Source of the DNA: Porticoccaceae bacterium
Lineage (GTDB): Bacteria; Pseudomonadota; Gammaproteobacteria; Pseudomonadales; Porticoccaceae
Reading direction: 5' to 3'
Assembly (NCBI GenBank): GCA_902557735.1
Contig: CACEBC010000005.1
Location: forward strand, 31,844 to 95,843
Length of the DNA stretch: 64,000 nucleotides
Every line of letters starts with the position of its first letter. The first letter of the stretch is position 1. Position numbers and translations under genes: made by a program. This document shows positions 1 to 8,725 of this stretch, piece by piece. The notes below the pieces were generated by a model. The model saw nothing but the letters and a program-made list of their open reading frames with translations. It searched no databases and had not been told where the DNA came from.

Positions 1-660
1 AACTTTTCAATGATGCCCGGACAGCAAACTGCCATTGTGGGCGCAAGTGGTGTTGGTAAATCCACGTTAATTAAACTTTTGTTTCGTTTTTATGATCCGG
101 ATTCAGGCCGGATACTGATTGATAACCAGGATATAAAAAAAGTGAATATAAATAGCCTCAGGAGAGTGGTCGGCATAGTCCCTCAAGATGCGGTGCTTTT
201 TAATGATACGATACTAGAAAATATTCGATATGGGTGTCCAGATGCCTCAGAAAAAGACGTCTCCCAGGCGATCGATTTGGCCCATCTCAAAGATTTTATC
301 GAATCTTTACCCGAGGGTTTAGGGACGATTGTTGGAGAAAGAGGTTTAAAATTGTCGGGCGGCGAGAAACAGCGCGTGACTATTGCTCGAACAATTTTAA
401 AAAATCCGACCATCATTATTTTCGATGAGGCAACATCTTCTTTGGATAGCAAGTCCGAATCAATGATCTCGGCCGCGTTGAGAGATATATCAAAAAATCG
501 AACATGCATCGTGATCGCTCATCGTCTTTCAACAATTGTTAATGCAGATAAAATTTTGGTTTTAAAAGATGGCCTTGTTTCTGAAAATGGCACGCATTCA
601 CAACTTTTAGCCTTGAAGGGTCACTATCACGAGCTTTGGAAAATCCAAGCCCGCCAGTAA
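1..660 (+). CDS. ABC exporter, C-terminal ATP-binding domain (partial)
   Basis: Only the nucleotide-binding domain is present; the frame is open at base 1, so the gene starts outside the window and the first Met codon at 10 is internal. Visible motifs are Walker A GASGVGKST, the Q-loop (GIVPQD), signature LSGGEKQR, Walker B IIIFDEATSSLD and the H-loop (IAHRLST). This is the exporter-type arrangement seen in ATM1/HMT1 half-transporters, where a membrane domain precedes the ATPase on one chain. The family moves glutathione, metal or lipid-like substrates, but with the membrane part missing the substrate cannot be given. Confidence 0.85.
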   Translation, partial: NFSMMPGQQTAIVGASGVGKSTLIKLLFRFYDPDSGRILIDNQDIKKVNINSLRRVVGIVPQDAVLFNDTILENIRYGCPDASEKDVSQAIDLAHLKDFIESLPEGLGTIVGERGLKLSGGEKQRVTIARTILKNPTIIIFDEATSSLDSKSESMISAALRDISKNRTCIVIAHRLSTIVNADKILVLKDGLVSENGTHSQLLALKGHYHELWKIQARQ

Positions 661-819
661 ATGGTTATTATTTTATAATCGATCAAAAACATCCCGAGGT
701 TGTGATACAGTTATGTCCATCATGACAATGGGGAGATTGCCCCGCACAACTGCTGGATAAAAGTTAGTGATTGATGGCGAGCATTTTGTTGTAAATACCG
801 AAAACAATGGGGACTACTG

Positions 820-1275
820 ATGGTAAAGTTAGTTGCAGCGATATTCATTGCATCCGTTATTTCATCTTCTGCGTTAGCTAAAAGCAACGAGGAACAAGCT
901 CAAGCAGTAATTGACACGCGGCAAGGATTGCTCAAAGTAGTTGGGTTCTACATGCAACCGATGGTTGGTATGGTTAAGGGCAAAATAAAATATGACGCGA
1001 TCGTGGTAGAGAAAAATGCGGGTAAAATAGCCGAACTTGCAGCAATGTTACCAGATGTGTTTGCTCCTGATGTGAGGAACTCTGGTCTGTTGAGCGACAG
1101 CCTAGACGGCGCGTGGGAGGACAGAGCGGACTTCGTCGAGAAAGCGAGAAATCTTGCAATTCGAGCTCAAGTCCTGTCTGATTCGGCTAAGGCGAGTAAC
1201 ATCATGCCCATGAACAAGTTTGGAGATATGGGAAAAGCTTGCAAAAATTGCCATCGAGCCTACCGTAAAAAATAA
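820..1275 (+). CDS. Cytochrome c'/c556-like periplasmic protein
   Basis: A 151-residue protein with a signal peptide ending near residue 20 (SSSALA) and a single C-terminal haem motif CKNCH (C141, C144, H145) followed by basic residues. That is the class II cytochrome c layout: a four-helix bundle with haem at the C-terminus. An N-terminal stretch rich in Met (residues 45-52) resembles the region that supplies a sixth ligand in c556 proteins. The start is supported by GGGGA upstream. The next gene, a cytochrome b561, follows after 12 bases, so the two probably form an electron-transfer pair. The exact redox partner is unknown. Confidence 0.85.
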   Translation: MVKLVAAIFIASVISSSALAKSNEEQAQAVIDTRQGLLKVVGFYMQPMVGMVKGKIKYDAIVVEKNAGKIAELAAMLPDVFAPDVRNSGLLSDSLDGAWEDRADFVEKARNLAIRAQVLSDSAKASNIMPMNKFGDMGKACKNCHRAYRKK

Positions 1276-1287
1276 TTGATTTAAAAT

Positions 1288-1977
1288 ATGGATCCTATGC
1301 CCAAGAGTGAGACTACTGTGTGGGATACCCCCTTGCGGGTGTTTCACTGGTTATTGGTTCTATCACTTCTGGGCTCTTGGATCACCTCTCAATATGATGT
1401 TTTCCAAACAACTGCCCATTTTTATTTTGGGTATCTAACACTTACGCTGATCATCTTTCGCCTAATGTGGGGAATATTTGGTTCACATAATTCGCGTTTT
1501 ATAACGTTCCTGCGAAGGCCAAAGGTCTTAATTCGTTATCTCAGGGGTTTAGACAGTTTAGATAACTACCCAGGCCATAACCCATTAGGAGGATGGGCAA
1601 CGGTAATCCTGCTCTTGTTGTTACTTGTTCAAGCAATTACAGGGTTATTCATTAGTGATGATATAATTCATGACGGTCCTTATCATTCCAGCGTATCGAA
1701 CAGAACAGCTGATTTGTTAGCCTCAGTGCACTACTTAAATTTTGATTTACTGTTGATAGCATGTGGAATGCATATTTTTGCCGTCATCCTCTATCAATTT
1801 ATTTTTGGCAAAGATCTAATTTTAGCTATGCTGACCGGCAAAAAGCGTTTGCACATGCCCCCGAAAAAAGACCTCGGAAAACGTCATATCCAGCAAGGCA
1901 TGCTATGTTTTATCATCGCGAGTCTGGCCACAACCTTGTTGATCGGACTCGCGCCAGAGCCGAACGTCGATTTCTGA
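1288..1977 (+). CDS. Cytochrome b561 family membrane protein
   Basis: A 229-residue protein beginning with WDTPLRVFHW, the usual opening of prokaryotic b561 / Ni-Fe-hydrogenase-type cytochrome b subunits, where the early His is a haem ligand. Hydrophobic segments lie near residues 18-38, 46-64, 102-122, 150-172 and 200-220, and further His residues in the later helices could bind haem. It follows the cytochrome c gene by 12 bases and is likely co-transcribed. Probable role: quinol-cytochrome c electron transfer in the inner membrane. An in-frame Met at 1297 is an alternative start. Confidence 0.85.
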   Translation: MDPMPKSETTVWDTPLRVFHWLLVLSLLGSWITSQYDVFQTTAHFYFGYLTLTLIIFRLMWGIFGSHNSRFITFLRRPKVLIRYLRGLDSLDNYPGHNPLGGWATVILLLLLLVQAITGLFISDDIIHDGPYHSSVSNRTADLLASVHYLNFDLLLIACGMHIFAVILYQFIFGKDLILAMLTGKKRLHMPPKKDLGKRHIQQGMLCFIIASLATTLLIGLAPEPNVDF

Positions 1978-2344
1978 TTTAACTTGTTTTGTTTTTTTGA
2001 GCATGATCAATGTTGGTCAAGTGAGCAACAGGGCTTGCCTGAAGATTTAATTTGTTTCAAATCTTCGCTTTGTTAGGACTATCAAAGTATGCGTGCTGCA
2101 AGAGCTTACAAAGTTTAACTGGTGGGCGTAGCAAATGTTAAATTACACAACTAATTGGATCTATCTATATGATCATTATAAATTTGTTTCAAGATGATTC
2201 AGCGATAGATTTTAAAGATTGGACTGAGTGTATCTGAAATAGAGGCGAATATTATCGTAGGGCGAATGCGAGGAATTGAAAACCATGCAAAATAGCACGA
2301 TACGCCATATGATTGCGGAATTGTAATTAGATCAAAGGTGAGTT
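1978..2344. other. Intergenic region, no gene recognised
   Basis: No convincing ORF. An imperfect terminator-like hairpin is present at 2041-2066 (arms GAAGATTT / AAATCTTC, 10-base loop), but it lacks a long T-run, so it is only a weak candidate for ending the cytochrome operon. The sulfatase promoter presumably lies toward the right end. Confidence 0.4.
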
Positions 2345-3763
2345 ATGCGAGCAATTATGATCGTGGTATTAGCAACATGCTTGAGTTCCTGCCAAAAAAT
2401 AAGTGCCCCGAATATTCTAGTGATTTTTGTTGATGATTTGGGATATTGCGACAGCGAACTTTATGGATGCAATGACATTCCGACCCCTAATATTAAAAGG
2501 TTAAGTGACGAGGGTGTTTTGTTTACTCAAGGTTATGTCTCCAGTCCCGTATGTTCTCCCTCTCGCGCTGGGTTGCTTACCGGGCGCTATCAACAGAGGT
2601 TTGGTCATGAATTTCTCCCGAGTGCGACTCCAGATAGTCAGGCAGGATTGCCTCTGACTGAAACCACACTGGCCGATGTGCTAAAGGAGAGCGGTTACAC
2701 GACCGGTATGGTAGGGAAATGGCATCTGGGAGTGCAAGAGAAATTTCACCCTAATAATCGGGGTTTCGAGGTATTTTATGGGATATTGACTGCCACAACA
2801 GATTACATCGACCCGACGAGTGATCAGGCCAAATATTGGGTACCCACCTATGCGGGCTACCATTTTCCAGATCCTTATATAGATTCGCAATGGTTAGGCC
2901 GGGGTGATCAGGCAGTTATGAGGGGAAAAGTTGTGGTAGAGGAACATGATTATTTAACCGAAGCTTTCACCAGAGAAGCGGTAAATTTCATAGATCAGAA
3001 CAGGGAAAAGCCATTTTTTCTTTATCTGCCCTACCTTGCTGCGCACGGACCGCTTCAAGTTACCGAAAAATATTATGATCGATTCCCACACATAAAAGAT
3101 GAAGCTAGTCGCATACAAGCTGCAATGATTTCCGCACTTGACGATGGAATTGGTCAAGTCATCAGTGCTCTGAAACGTAATGGTATTGAAGAAAATACCT
3201 TAATATTTTTTGCAAGTGATAATGGCGGAGGCGTTGCTCATTACACCAGTAATGAACCGCTTCGGTTGGGCAAACAAACTATGTTTGAAGGAGGGGTTAG
3301 AGTGCCTTTTTTAATGAAGTGGCCAAAACGAATACCCCAAGGAATTGTTTTTGAATCGCCTGTCAGCGAATTGGATATTTTCCCGACCGCTTATGCCGCT
3401 GCTGGTGGTTTACCCAGAAAGGATTTGTACCTTGACGGCGTTGATTTACTGCCATACCTGGACGGATCAGAAAAATCGCCGCCGCATGAAAATTTGTTTT
3501 GGCGCGCCGGATCCATTTGGGCCATTCGAGAAGATAATTGGAAACTGATATTTGCCGCAGAAAGATATTGGCTTTACGACTTGGAGCAAGACATCGGAGA
3601 AACAAACAATTTGGTAGACCAACATCCTGATATTGTAGCAAAATTGCAGAAAAGCTATGACCAGTGGAATCGCGCAAACATGGCACCCAGTTGGCCTCCA
3701 TTTGGGGCTAAATCCAATCCTATGTTTTTTGTAGACGATATCGAAGTTATATGGACGTTTTAA
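2345..3763 (+). CDS. Type I (formylglycine) sulfatase, predicted lipoprotein
   Basis: A 472-residue arylsulfatase-family enzyme. The N-terminus has a short hydrophobic stretch ending in LSSC, a plausible lipobox (Cys16), so it is probably membrane-anchored. The metal-binding start VDDLGY is at residues 29-34. The sulfatase signature is C70-S-P-S-R74, where Cys70 would be converted to formylglycine by a maturation enzyme not seen here. GKWHLG and SDNGG motifs follow. AAGGTGAG upstream supports the start. It probably removes sulfate esters from an exported or environmental compound; the substrate is unknown. It stands alone between spacers of 367 and 177 bases. Confidence 0.88.
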   Translation: MRAIMIVVLATCLSSCQKISAPNILVIFVDDLGYCDSELYGCNDIPTPNIKRLSDEGVLFTQGYVSSPVCSPSRAGLLTGRYQQRFGHEFLPSATPDSQAGLPLTETTLADVLKESGYTTGMVGKWHLGVQEKFHPNNRGFEVFYGILTATTDYIDPTSDQAKYWVPTYAGYHFPDPYIDSQWLGRGDQAVMRGKVVVEEHDYLTEAFTREAVNFIDQNREKPFFLYLPYLAAHGPLQVTEKYYDRFPHIKDEASRIQAAMISALDDGIGQVISALKRNGIEENTLIFFASDNGGGVAHYTSNEPLRLGKQTMFEGGVRVPFLMKWPKRIPQGIVFESPVSELDIFPTAYAAAGGLPRKDLYLDGVDLLPYLDGSEKSPPHENLFWRAGSIWAIREDNWKLIFAAERYWLYDLEQDIGETNNLVDQHPDIVAKLQKSYDQWNRANMAPSWPPFGAKSNPMFFVDDIEVIWTF

Positions 3764-3940
3764 GTGAGACAAATTTGGAGCTTACAGACTATGAATGCAT
3801 GGAATGTAAAAGCTTCCTTTTGATCTAGAAAAATTTAGATTGTGCTAACACTTCTGACTCGCCATCCGGACTCTGAGACAGGGCCTTGTCGAGACAGCCT
3901 TTGACACAAAAAGTATTTTTAAACGTTTTGAGAGATTAAA

Positions 3941-6037
3941 ATGAATAAAAGATATGAAGTGTTATTCGAGCCGGTATCAATCGGGCCAGTAACGGCCCCT
4001 AATCGTTTTTATCAGGTTCCCCATGCAAGCGGCATGACGGAAGCAAATCCTAGAGTCCGGGCCGCGTTTAGGGGAGTAAAGGCGGAAGGTGGATGGGGTG
4101 TTGTGTCAACCGGTGCTGTTTCAATTCATCCATCCTCTGATGACTCGCCTCTGCCCCATGGTCGGTTGTGGGATGACAATGATATCGCCTCTCATGAAAT
4201 GACCTGTGATGCGATACATGAGCATGGTGCGCTAGCTGCCGTCGAGTTATGGCATGGTGGAGCTTCTGTTATGAATCGAACATCGAGAATTACGCCATAT
4301 TCACCATCTGGAATACCTTGGGCCGCTACGCACGTGGGTTTCATGGGAAACCTTAAACCCAGAATAATGGATAAACAGGATATAAAGGACGTGCTTCGTT
4401 GGCAATATGAAGGTGCACTGAGGTCTCGTCAGGCTGGGTTCGATATACTATATGTCTATGCGGGGATGGGTTATTTGCCATACGAATTTTTGCTTGATGA
4501 CTACAACCGTAGGGCTGACGATTATGGTGGCTCTGTGGCAAATCGAGTGCGATTCGTTCGAGAACTTCTTGATGTCACAAAAGAGGCTGCAGGAGAGAAA
4601 TGTGCCGTTGCTATAAGAATCAGTTTAGAGGTTTTAAGAGGGCGTCTAAGCGATAATTATGAATCTGAAGCTCATGAAGTTGTCAGTTTACTGTCAGACC
4701 TTCCAGATTTATGGGATGTTAAAATGGATGCCAGCCCAACCGATTGCGGTTCCTCTCGCTTTAGGCAAGAGGGCGCTCATGAACCCACCATAGATTTCAT
4801 GAAACAAGTAACCGATAAGCCCGTCGTCGGAGTTGGGCGTTTTACTTCCCCTGACACAATGGTGTCTCAGGTCAACCGCGGCATTTTGGACCTGATTGGT
4901 GGTGCTCGCGCTTCCATTGCTGATCCATTTCTACCTGAGAAGATACGGAGCGGAAAAGAAGATCAGATAAGGGAGTGTATAGGTTGTAATCTTTGCATCG
5001 CCTCGTGGCACGATGGTGTGCCTGTTAGGTGTACTCAAAACGCGACGGCCGGAGAGGAATGGCGCAAATCCTGGCATCCTGAACAATTCAAGCCAGCGCA
5101 TGCCGACGAGAATGTGCTCGTAGTTGGAGGTGGGCCGGCGGGACTTGAGGCAGCTCTTGTGGCCGCAAAGCGAGGTTATCAGGTCACTTTAGCAGACGGC
5201 ATGCAACAATTAGGTGGACGGGTTACTCTGGAGGCACGGCTGCCTGGTCTATCGGCATGGCGAAGAGTGGCGGATTACCGACTTCATGCGCTAAAGCAAA
5301 TGGAAAGCGTGAGTTTGTATCCTGGTAGTCAGCTTGAGCCAGATGATATTGCAGAGTTTTCTGATCATCATGTGGTGATTGCGACGGGTGCCAGGTGGAC
5401 AAAATCATTATATTCCGCATCGGAGGTCCCGGTTGGGGAAATGGAAGGACCATCTGTACACACGCCTGATGATCTGATGGCAGGAATAGTGCCCGAAGCT
5501 CCTGTCCTGATATATGATTTCGACAACTATTATATGGGAGGTGTCTTAGCAGAGAACTTGGCCTCTAAAGGTCTTAAGACGTTTTATTTGACTCCTGCCG
5601 GACATGCTTCAGCTTGGACAATCATGACAAATGAACAACCCTTTGTCCACGCAGCTCTGCACAAGGCAGGTGTGATCGTTCTAACACAGTCTCTATTACT
5701 TGAGCATGATGGTGAGCGCGCCCGAATTTCAAATATCTTTACAGGAAATGAAGAATGTCTTGCAGTTTGTTCGGTTGTGATTGTGGGACTGAGATTGCCA
5801 AATGATTCTCTATTTCGCCGGCTGACATCTTCCTCAGATAACCCAGAGCAAAGAAACATCAGGTCAATCGAAAGGGTGGGAGATTGCTTGGCACCAGGTG
5901 CCATAATGCATGCAGTTTACAGTGGTCACAGCTGGGCACGAAATCTAGGTTGTGTATCGACTGAGGACAATTATTTGCGAGACTTGCCGGTTTCAATCAA
6001 CCCCCCTGGGGCTGCCATTCGAAAGTTCAATGATTAG
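3941..6037 (+). CDS. Old-yellow-enzyme flavoprotein, dimethylglycine/trimethylamine dehydrogenase-like
   Basis: A 698-residue two-part protein. Residues 1-340 form an FMN TIM barrel of the OYE family (HASGM, ELWHGG, YLLDDYN-type loop). A [4Fe-4S] motif follows (C346, C349, C352, C364), then a Rossmann part with VVGGGPAGLEAA near 392-403. This is the order in trimethylamine dehydrogenase, DgcA (dimethylglycine), N-methylproline demethylase and 2,4-dienoyl-CoA reductase. Its stop overlaps, tail to tail, that of a glycine-betaine-type Rieske oxygenase. That pairing matches the known GbcA/DgcA or stachydrine route, so oxidative N-demethylation of a secondary or tertiary amine is the best guess. 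The start is supported by GAGAG. Confidence 0.85.
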   Translation: MNKRYEVLFEPVSIGPVTAPNRFYQVPHASGMTEANPRVRAAFRGVKAEGGWGVVSTGAVSIHPSSDDSPLPHGRLWDDNDIASHEMTCDAIHEHGALAAVELWHGGASVMNRTSRITPYSPSGIPWAATHVGFMGNLKPRIMDKQDIKDVLRWQYEGALRSRQAGFDILYVYAGMGYLPYEFLLDDYNRRADDYGGSVANRVRFVRELLDVTKEAAGEKCAVAIRISLEVLRGRLSDNYESEAHEVVSLLSDLPDLWDVKMDASPTDCGSSRFRQEGAHEPTIDFMKQVTDKPVVGVGRFTSPDTMVSQVNRGILDLIGGARASIADPFLPEKIRSGKEDQIRECIGCNLCIASWHDGVPVRCTQNATAGEEWRKSWHPEQFKPAHADENVLVVGGGPAGLEAALVAAKRGYQVTLADGMQQLGGRVTLEARLPGLSAWRRVADYRLHALKQMESVSLYPGSQLEPDDIAEFSDHHVVIATGARWTKSLYSASEVPVGEMEGPSVHTPDDLMAGIVPEAPVLIYDFDNYYMGGVLAENLASKGLKTFYLTPAGHASAWTIMTNEQPFVHAALHKAGVIVLTQSLLLEHDGERARISNIFTGNEECLAVCSVVIVGLRLPNDSLFRRLTSSSDNPEQRNIRSIERVGDCLAPGAIMHAVYSGHSWARNLGCVSTEDNYLRDLPVSINPPGAAIRKFND

Positions 6038-7155
6038 TCACCGTCAACAAATTGTTCGATTCTCTCAGACACATATCGCCTTATATCGAGATTCCAATTC
6101 TCCATCGGCGATAATAATCCTCGCTCGTGGACTCGTGATTGCAATCCTTGTTGAACTCGGCTACAAATCTCCCAGTCTTGTCGATTCACCAGATCCCAAA
6201 AATCAACTATGTCCCCAAAATACTCCTCTGGCTTCCCCGCTTCTGCCTCATCAAATAAAAAGAGACATTTGACATCAGTGTTTCCATAATCAATTGGGCG
6301 CAATATAAAAGCCACCACATGATCCTTTGCAAAGCTTAAAAATAAATTTGGATAAACCAAATCACCTTTGTGCCTTGACAACTCATCCTCGTTAAGGCCT
6401 TTGAAGACAGAGAGATTGCTTACCCCAGTGAATGAGAAAGTATCTGCTCCTTCTCGATGAGGCACACCTCTCTCCCAATCAAGCTCTGAACCACCTTTGA
6501 TTTTGAATGCTGGAACCAACCTGCATAACTCAGGATGGACAGGACCGCAGTGGTAGCACTCATTATAGTTTTCACACAACACTTTCCAGTTGGCTTTTAC
6601 GGAGTAATTGATTTCTTTCCCCACGATCATATTGTCAAGTGGATATCGAGAATATTTTCTTTTAATTTCGGTGATTGAATGATCAAAAAGGTACTGGTCA
6701 CTGGAAGTCAAATTGAGGAAAAAAAATCCTCCCCATTCATGACAACCTACGGTATGTAAGGGGAAATCTTTTTTGTTGAAATCTTTAACGTCGTTCATAT
6801 GAGGCGCATTCATCAAGTTGCCGTCAAGGTCATAACTCCACGCATGATATGGGCATTTGATGTATTTTTCGGTTATTCTAGCATCTGGCAGCAAATTCTG
6901 ATTAGAGTTTTTAGGCGTTGCACAGAGAGCAGAGCCACGGTGGCGACAGACGTTAAAGAACGCCCTTAATTGGTTATCCGAGTTACGAACGATTAAAATA
7001 CTTTCTCCCGATACTTGGTAAACATCATGGCTGCCGGGTTGCGATAAGGCGTCAGATCTACCTCCGCAAACCCATTCGCGGGAGAAAATATGTTCGAGTT
7101 CGATTCGAAAAATGTCTGCACATGTGTACCAATGGCTAGGTAAAGTGAATTCCAT
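6034..7155 (-). CDS. Rieske oxygenase alpha subunit, glycine betaine/stachydrine demethylase type
   Basis: A 373-residue oxygenase. Rieske ligands are C70-x-H72 and C101-x2-H104. The catalytic iron motif is E199-C-Y-H202 ... H207, with Glu rather than Asp as the bridge between metal sites, as in the GbcA/Stc2/CntA group that attacks quaternary amines. A late VNRQDW motif supplies the third (Asp) ligand. It is somewhat shorter than typical GbcA at the N-terminus, and no better start was found. It ends four bases into the convergent DgcA-like gene. Predicted reaction: O2-dependent removal of a methyl group from a trimethylammonium compound, releasing formaldehyde; glycine betaine is likely but not proven. 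Confidence 0.85.
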   Translation of the reverse strand: MEFTLPSHWYTCADIFRIELEHIFSREWVCGGRSDALSQPGSHDVYQVSGESILIVRNSDNQLRAFFNVCRHRGSALCATPKNSNQNLLPDARITEKYIKCPYHAWSYDLDGNLMNAPHMNDVKDFNKKDFPLHTVGCHEWGGFFFLNLTSSDQYLFDHSITEIKRKYSRYPLDNMIVGKEINYSVKANWKVLCENYNECYHCGPVHPELCRLVPAFKIKGGSELDWERGVPHREGADTFSFTGVSNLSVFKGLNEDELSRHKGDLVYPNLFLSFAKDHVVAFILRPIDYGNTDVKCLFLFDEAEAGKPEEYFGDIVDFWDLVNRQDWEICSRVQQGLQSRVHERGLLSPMENWNLDIRRYVSERIEQFVDGD

Positions 7156-7184
7156 ATTAGTTTAAACCTGTCTAAAACATATGA

Positions 7185-8438
7185 TCAAGATCTATAATGA
7201 GCCTTAAATATTGAAATTTTACTTCTCCGAATGAAATAGAATCCGATAAGTACTCCTGACCAACAAATCATGGCTATGGCCCCAAAATAGTACCGATAAC
7301 CTAAACCCTCGGAAAACCTGTCAAGTAGGTATCCACCAAGAATTGGCATAAAAATATCTGGTGAGAATCCGATCATTGACACGAAACCTACGACAACACC
7401 AGTAGAAGTTTTCGAAATATTGGTTTCCTCTAACATTGAAAAGTAAATACCACGAAGAGAACTTACCGCGATCGATATTACAACGATAAGTCCCATCGCA
7501 AAAAACATTAAGTCTGGGGTTTTTGGAACCGTCGAGAGTATCGAAAAACTCGCAGCGGTAAGAGACAAAAGGAGCAATACGGTCCGCGTAGAACCTATTC
7601 TATCTGCGATTAGGCCGGCACAAAAGGCGGATATTGGTTTCAGCCACATTCGGGCTACTCCAATTGCGCCGCCCGCCACAATACTTATTGAAAGGACCTC
7701 CGTGGCATAAGGAGCAAAATAATAGGTACCCCAATATGCACTGTAAGAACTTAACACTATGAAAGCTATGAACCAGACTTGAGGTAATTGGATTATTAGT
7801 CGAATTTCTTGGGCGGCCGAGGCAGTGGTATGATTGCTTGGTATATGGCGATGATTATCATCTAGAGCTATCCACATCATTATCGCAACCAAAATATTAG
7901 CGCCGGAAAGCAGTAAAACGATCTGAGAGAAACTTTCAGCGGAGCTTCCAAGCCATGAAAACACTGTCAGCAGTAACGTAGAGATTAACATCTCAGCAAT
8001 GCCTCGACCACTTTCAAGCAAACCAAAAGCGAAGCCTTGATTTTGAGGTGAAGCCCATGTTCGAGTTGCTTTGATCATCGCGTTCCAAAATATCAATGAG
8101 CAACAAACTCCCCAAAACGCATGAATTGCAAGAGCCTCTCCATAAGTAGGTAAGGTTGACAAGTAGATCCCTCCGAGTCCGCAGCCGGCAAGAGCTGCAG
8201 ACATTAATCGGCGTGCCGACACTCGATCGGCTATCCATCCCCCGGGAAAATATGTCGCTAAAGAGAATAGTCCAAAAACGCCGTTCAGCACACCCATTTG
8301 AGTATTTGAGTAACCAAAGGCTTCGCGCATGGGGATGTAGTAGACTTCCCGGAGAAAGGGGAGGATAAATATAGTTCCGCCGGCTAAGCACAACGATAAC
8401 ATTACGAGGGAACGGCGGATCTGGGGCCGATTAATCAT
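7185..8438 (-). CDS. MFS transporter
   Basis: A 417-residue, twelve-helix major facilitator protein. Residues ~68-80 (PGGWIADRVSARR) are the loop 2-3 signature of the family. The chosen ATG (8438) sits five bases after GGAG; a TTG lies three bases further upstream. It is 29 bases downstream of the betaine-type Rieske start on the same strand order (transporter first, oxygenase second), so the two are likely one operon. It probably imports the substrate of that enzyme or exports a product. The sequence does not tell which solute. Confidence 0.82.
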   Translation of the reverse strand: MINRPQIRRSLVMLSLCLAGGTIFILPFLREVYYIPMREAFGYSNTQMGVLNGVFGLFSLATYFPGGWIADRVSARRLMSAALAGCGLGGIYLSTLPTYGEALAIHAFWGVCCSLIFWNAMIKATRTWASPQNQGFAFGLLESGRGIAEMLISTLLLTVFSWLGSSAESFSQIVLLLSGANILVAIMMWIALDDNHRHIPSNHTTASAAQEIRLIIQLPQVWFIAFIVLSSYSAYWGTYYFAPYATEVLSISIVAGGAIGVARMWLKPISAFCAGLIADRIGSTRTVLLLLSLTAASFSILSTVPKTPDLMFFAMGLIVVISIAVSSLRGIYFSMLEETNISKTSTGVVVGFVSMIGFSPDIFMPILGGYLLDRFSEGLGYRYYFGAIAMICWSGVLIGFYFIRRSKISIFKAHYRS

Positions 8439-8725
8439 CAAGCTCCAATCCTTTTAACCAAATATGTAAAGTTTGAAGAACAGTGCAACAACTTTCAATA
8501 GCCTCCTGGGTGGATTTATAGAAATAGATTGCCGAGAAGTTTGGATTGCGACACAGCTGACCCGGGAAAAATGCAGAAAAGTAAAGTTAAATTTTAATCG
8601 GTGTTTGGAAGACTTTTGTGGTGTTGAACTTTTTTCCTATGAGCGCGAATCAAGCTCTAAAATATAGGGGCTGTCGTTTATTTTAGAGGGACTGGGTACC
8701 AACCATATTTACTTGAGATTTTATT

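Noticed and set aside
183..509. Minus-strand ORF of 108 residues inside the ABC ATPase gene
   Set aside because: It is the antisense shadow of a clear Walker-motif ATPase frame and has no motif of its own.
5952..6272. Plus-strand ORF across the end of the DgcA-like gene
   Set aside because: It is antisense to the betaine-type Rieske gene, whose ligands are unmistakable in the other strand.
8473..8667. 64-residue ORF between MFS and M20 peptidase
   Set aside because: No ribosome site, no recognisable family; sits in the promoter region.
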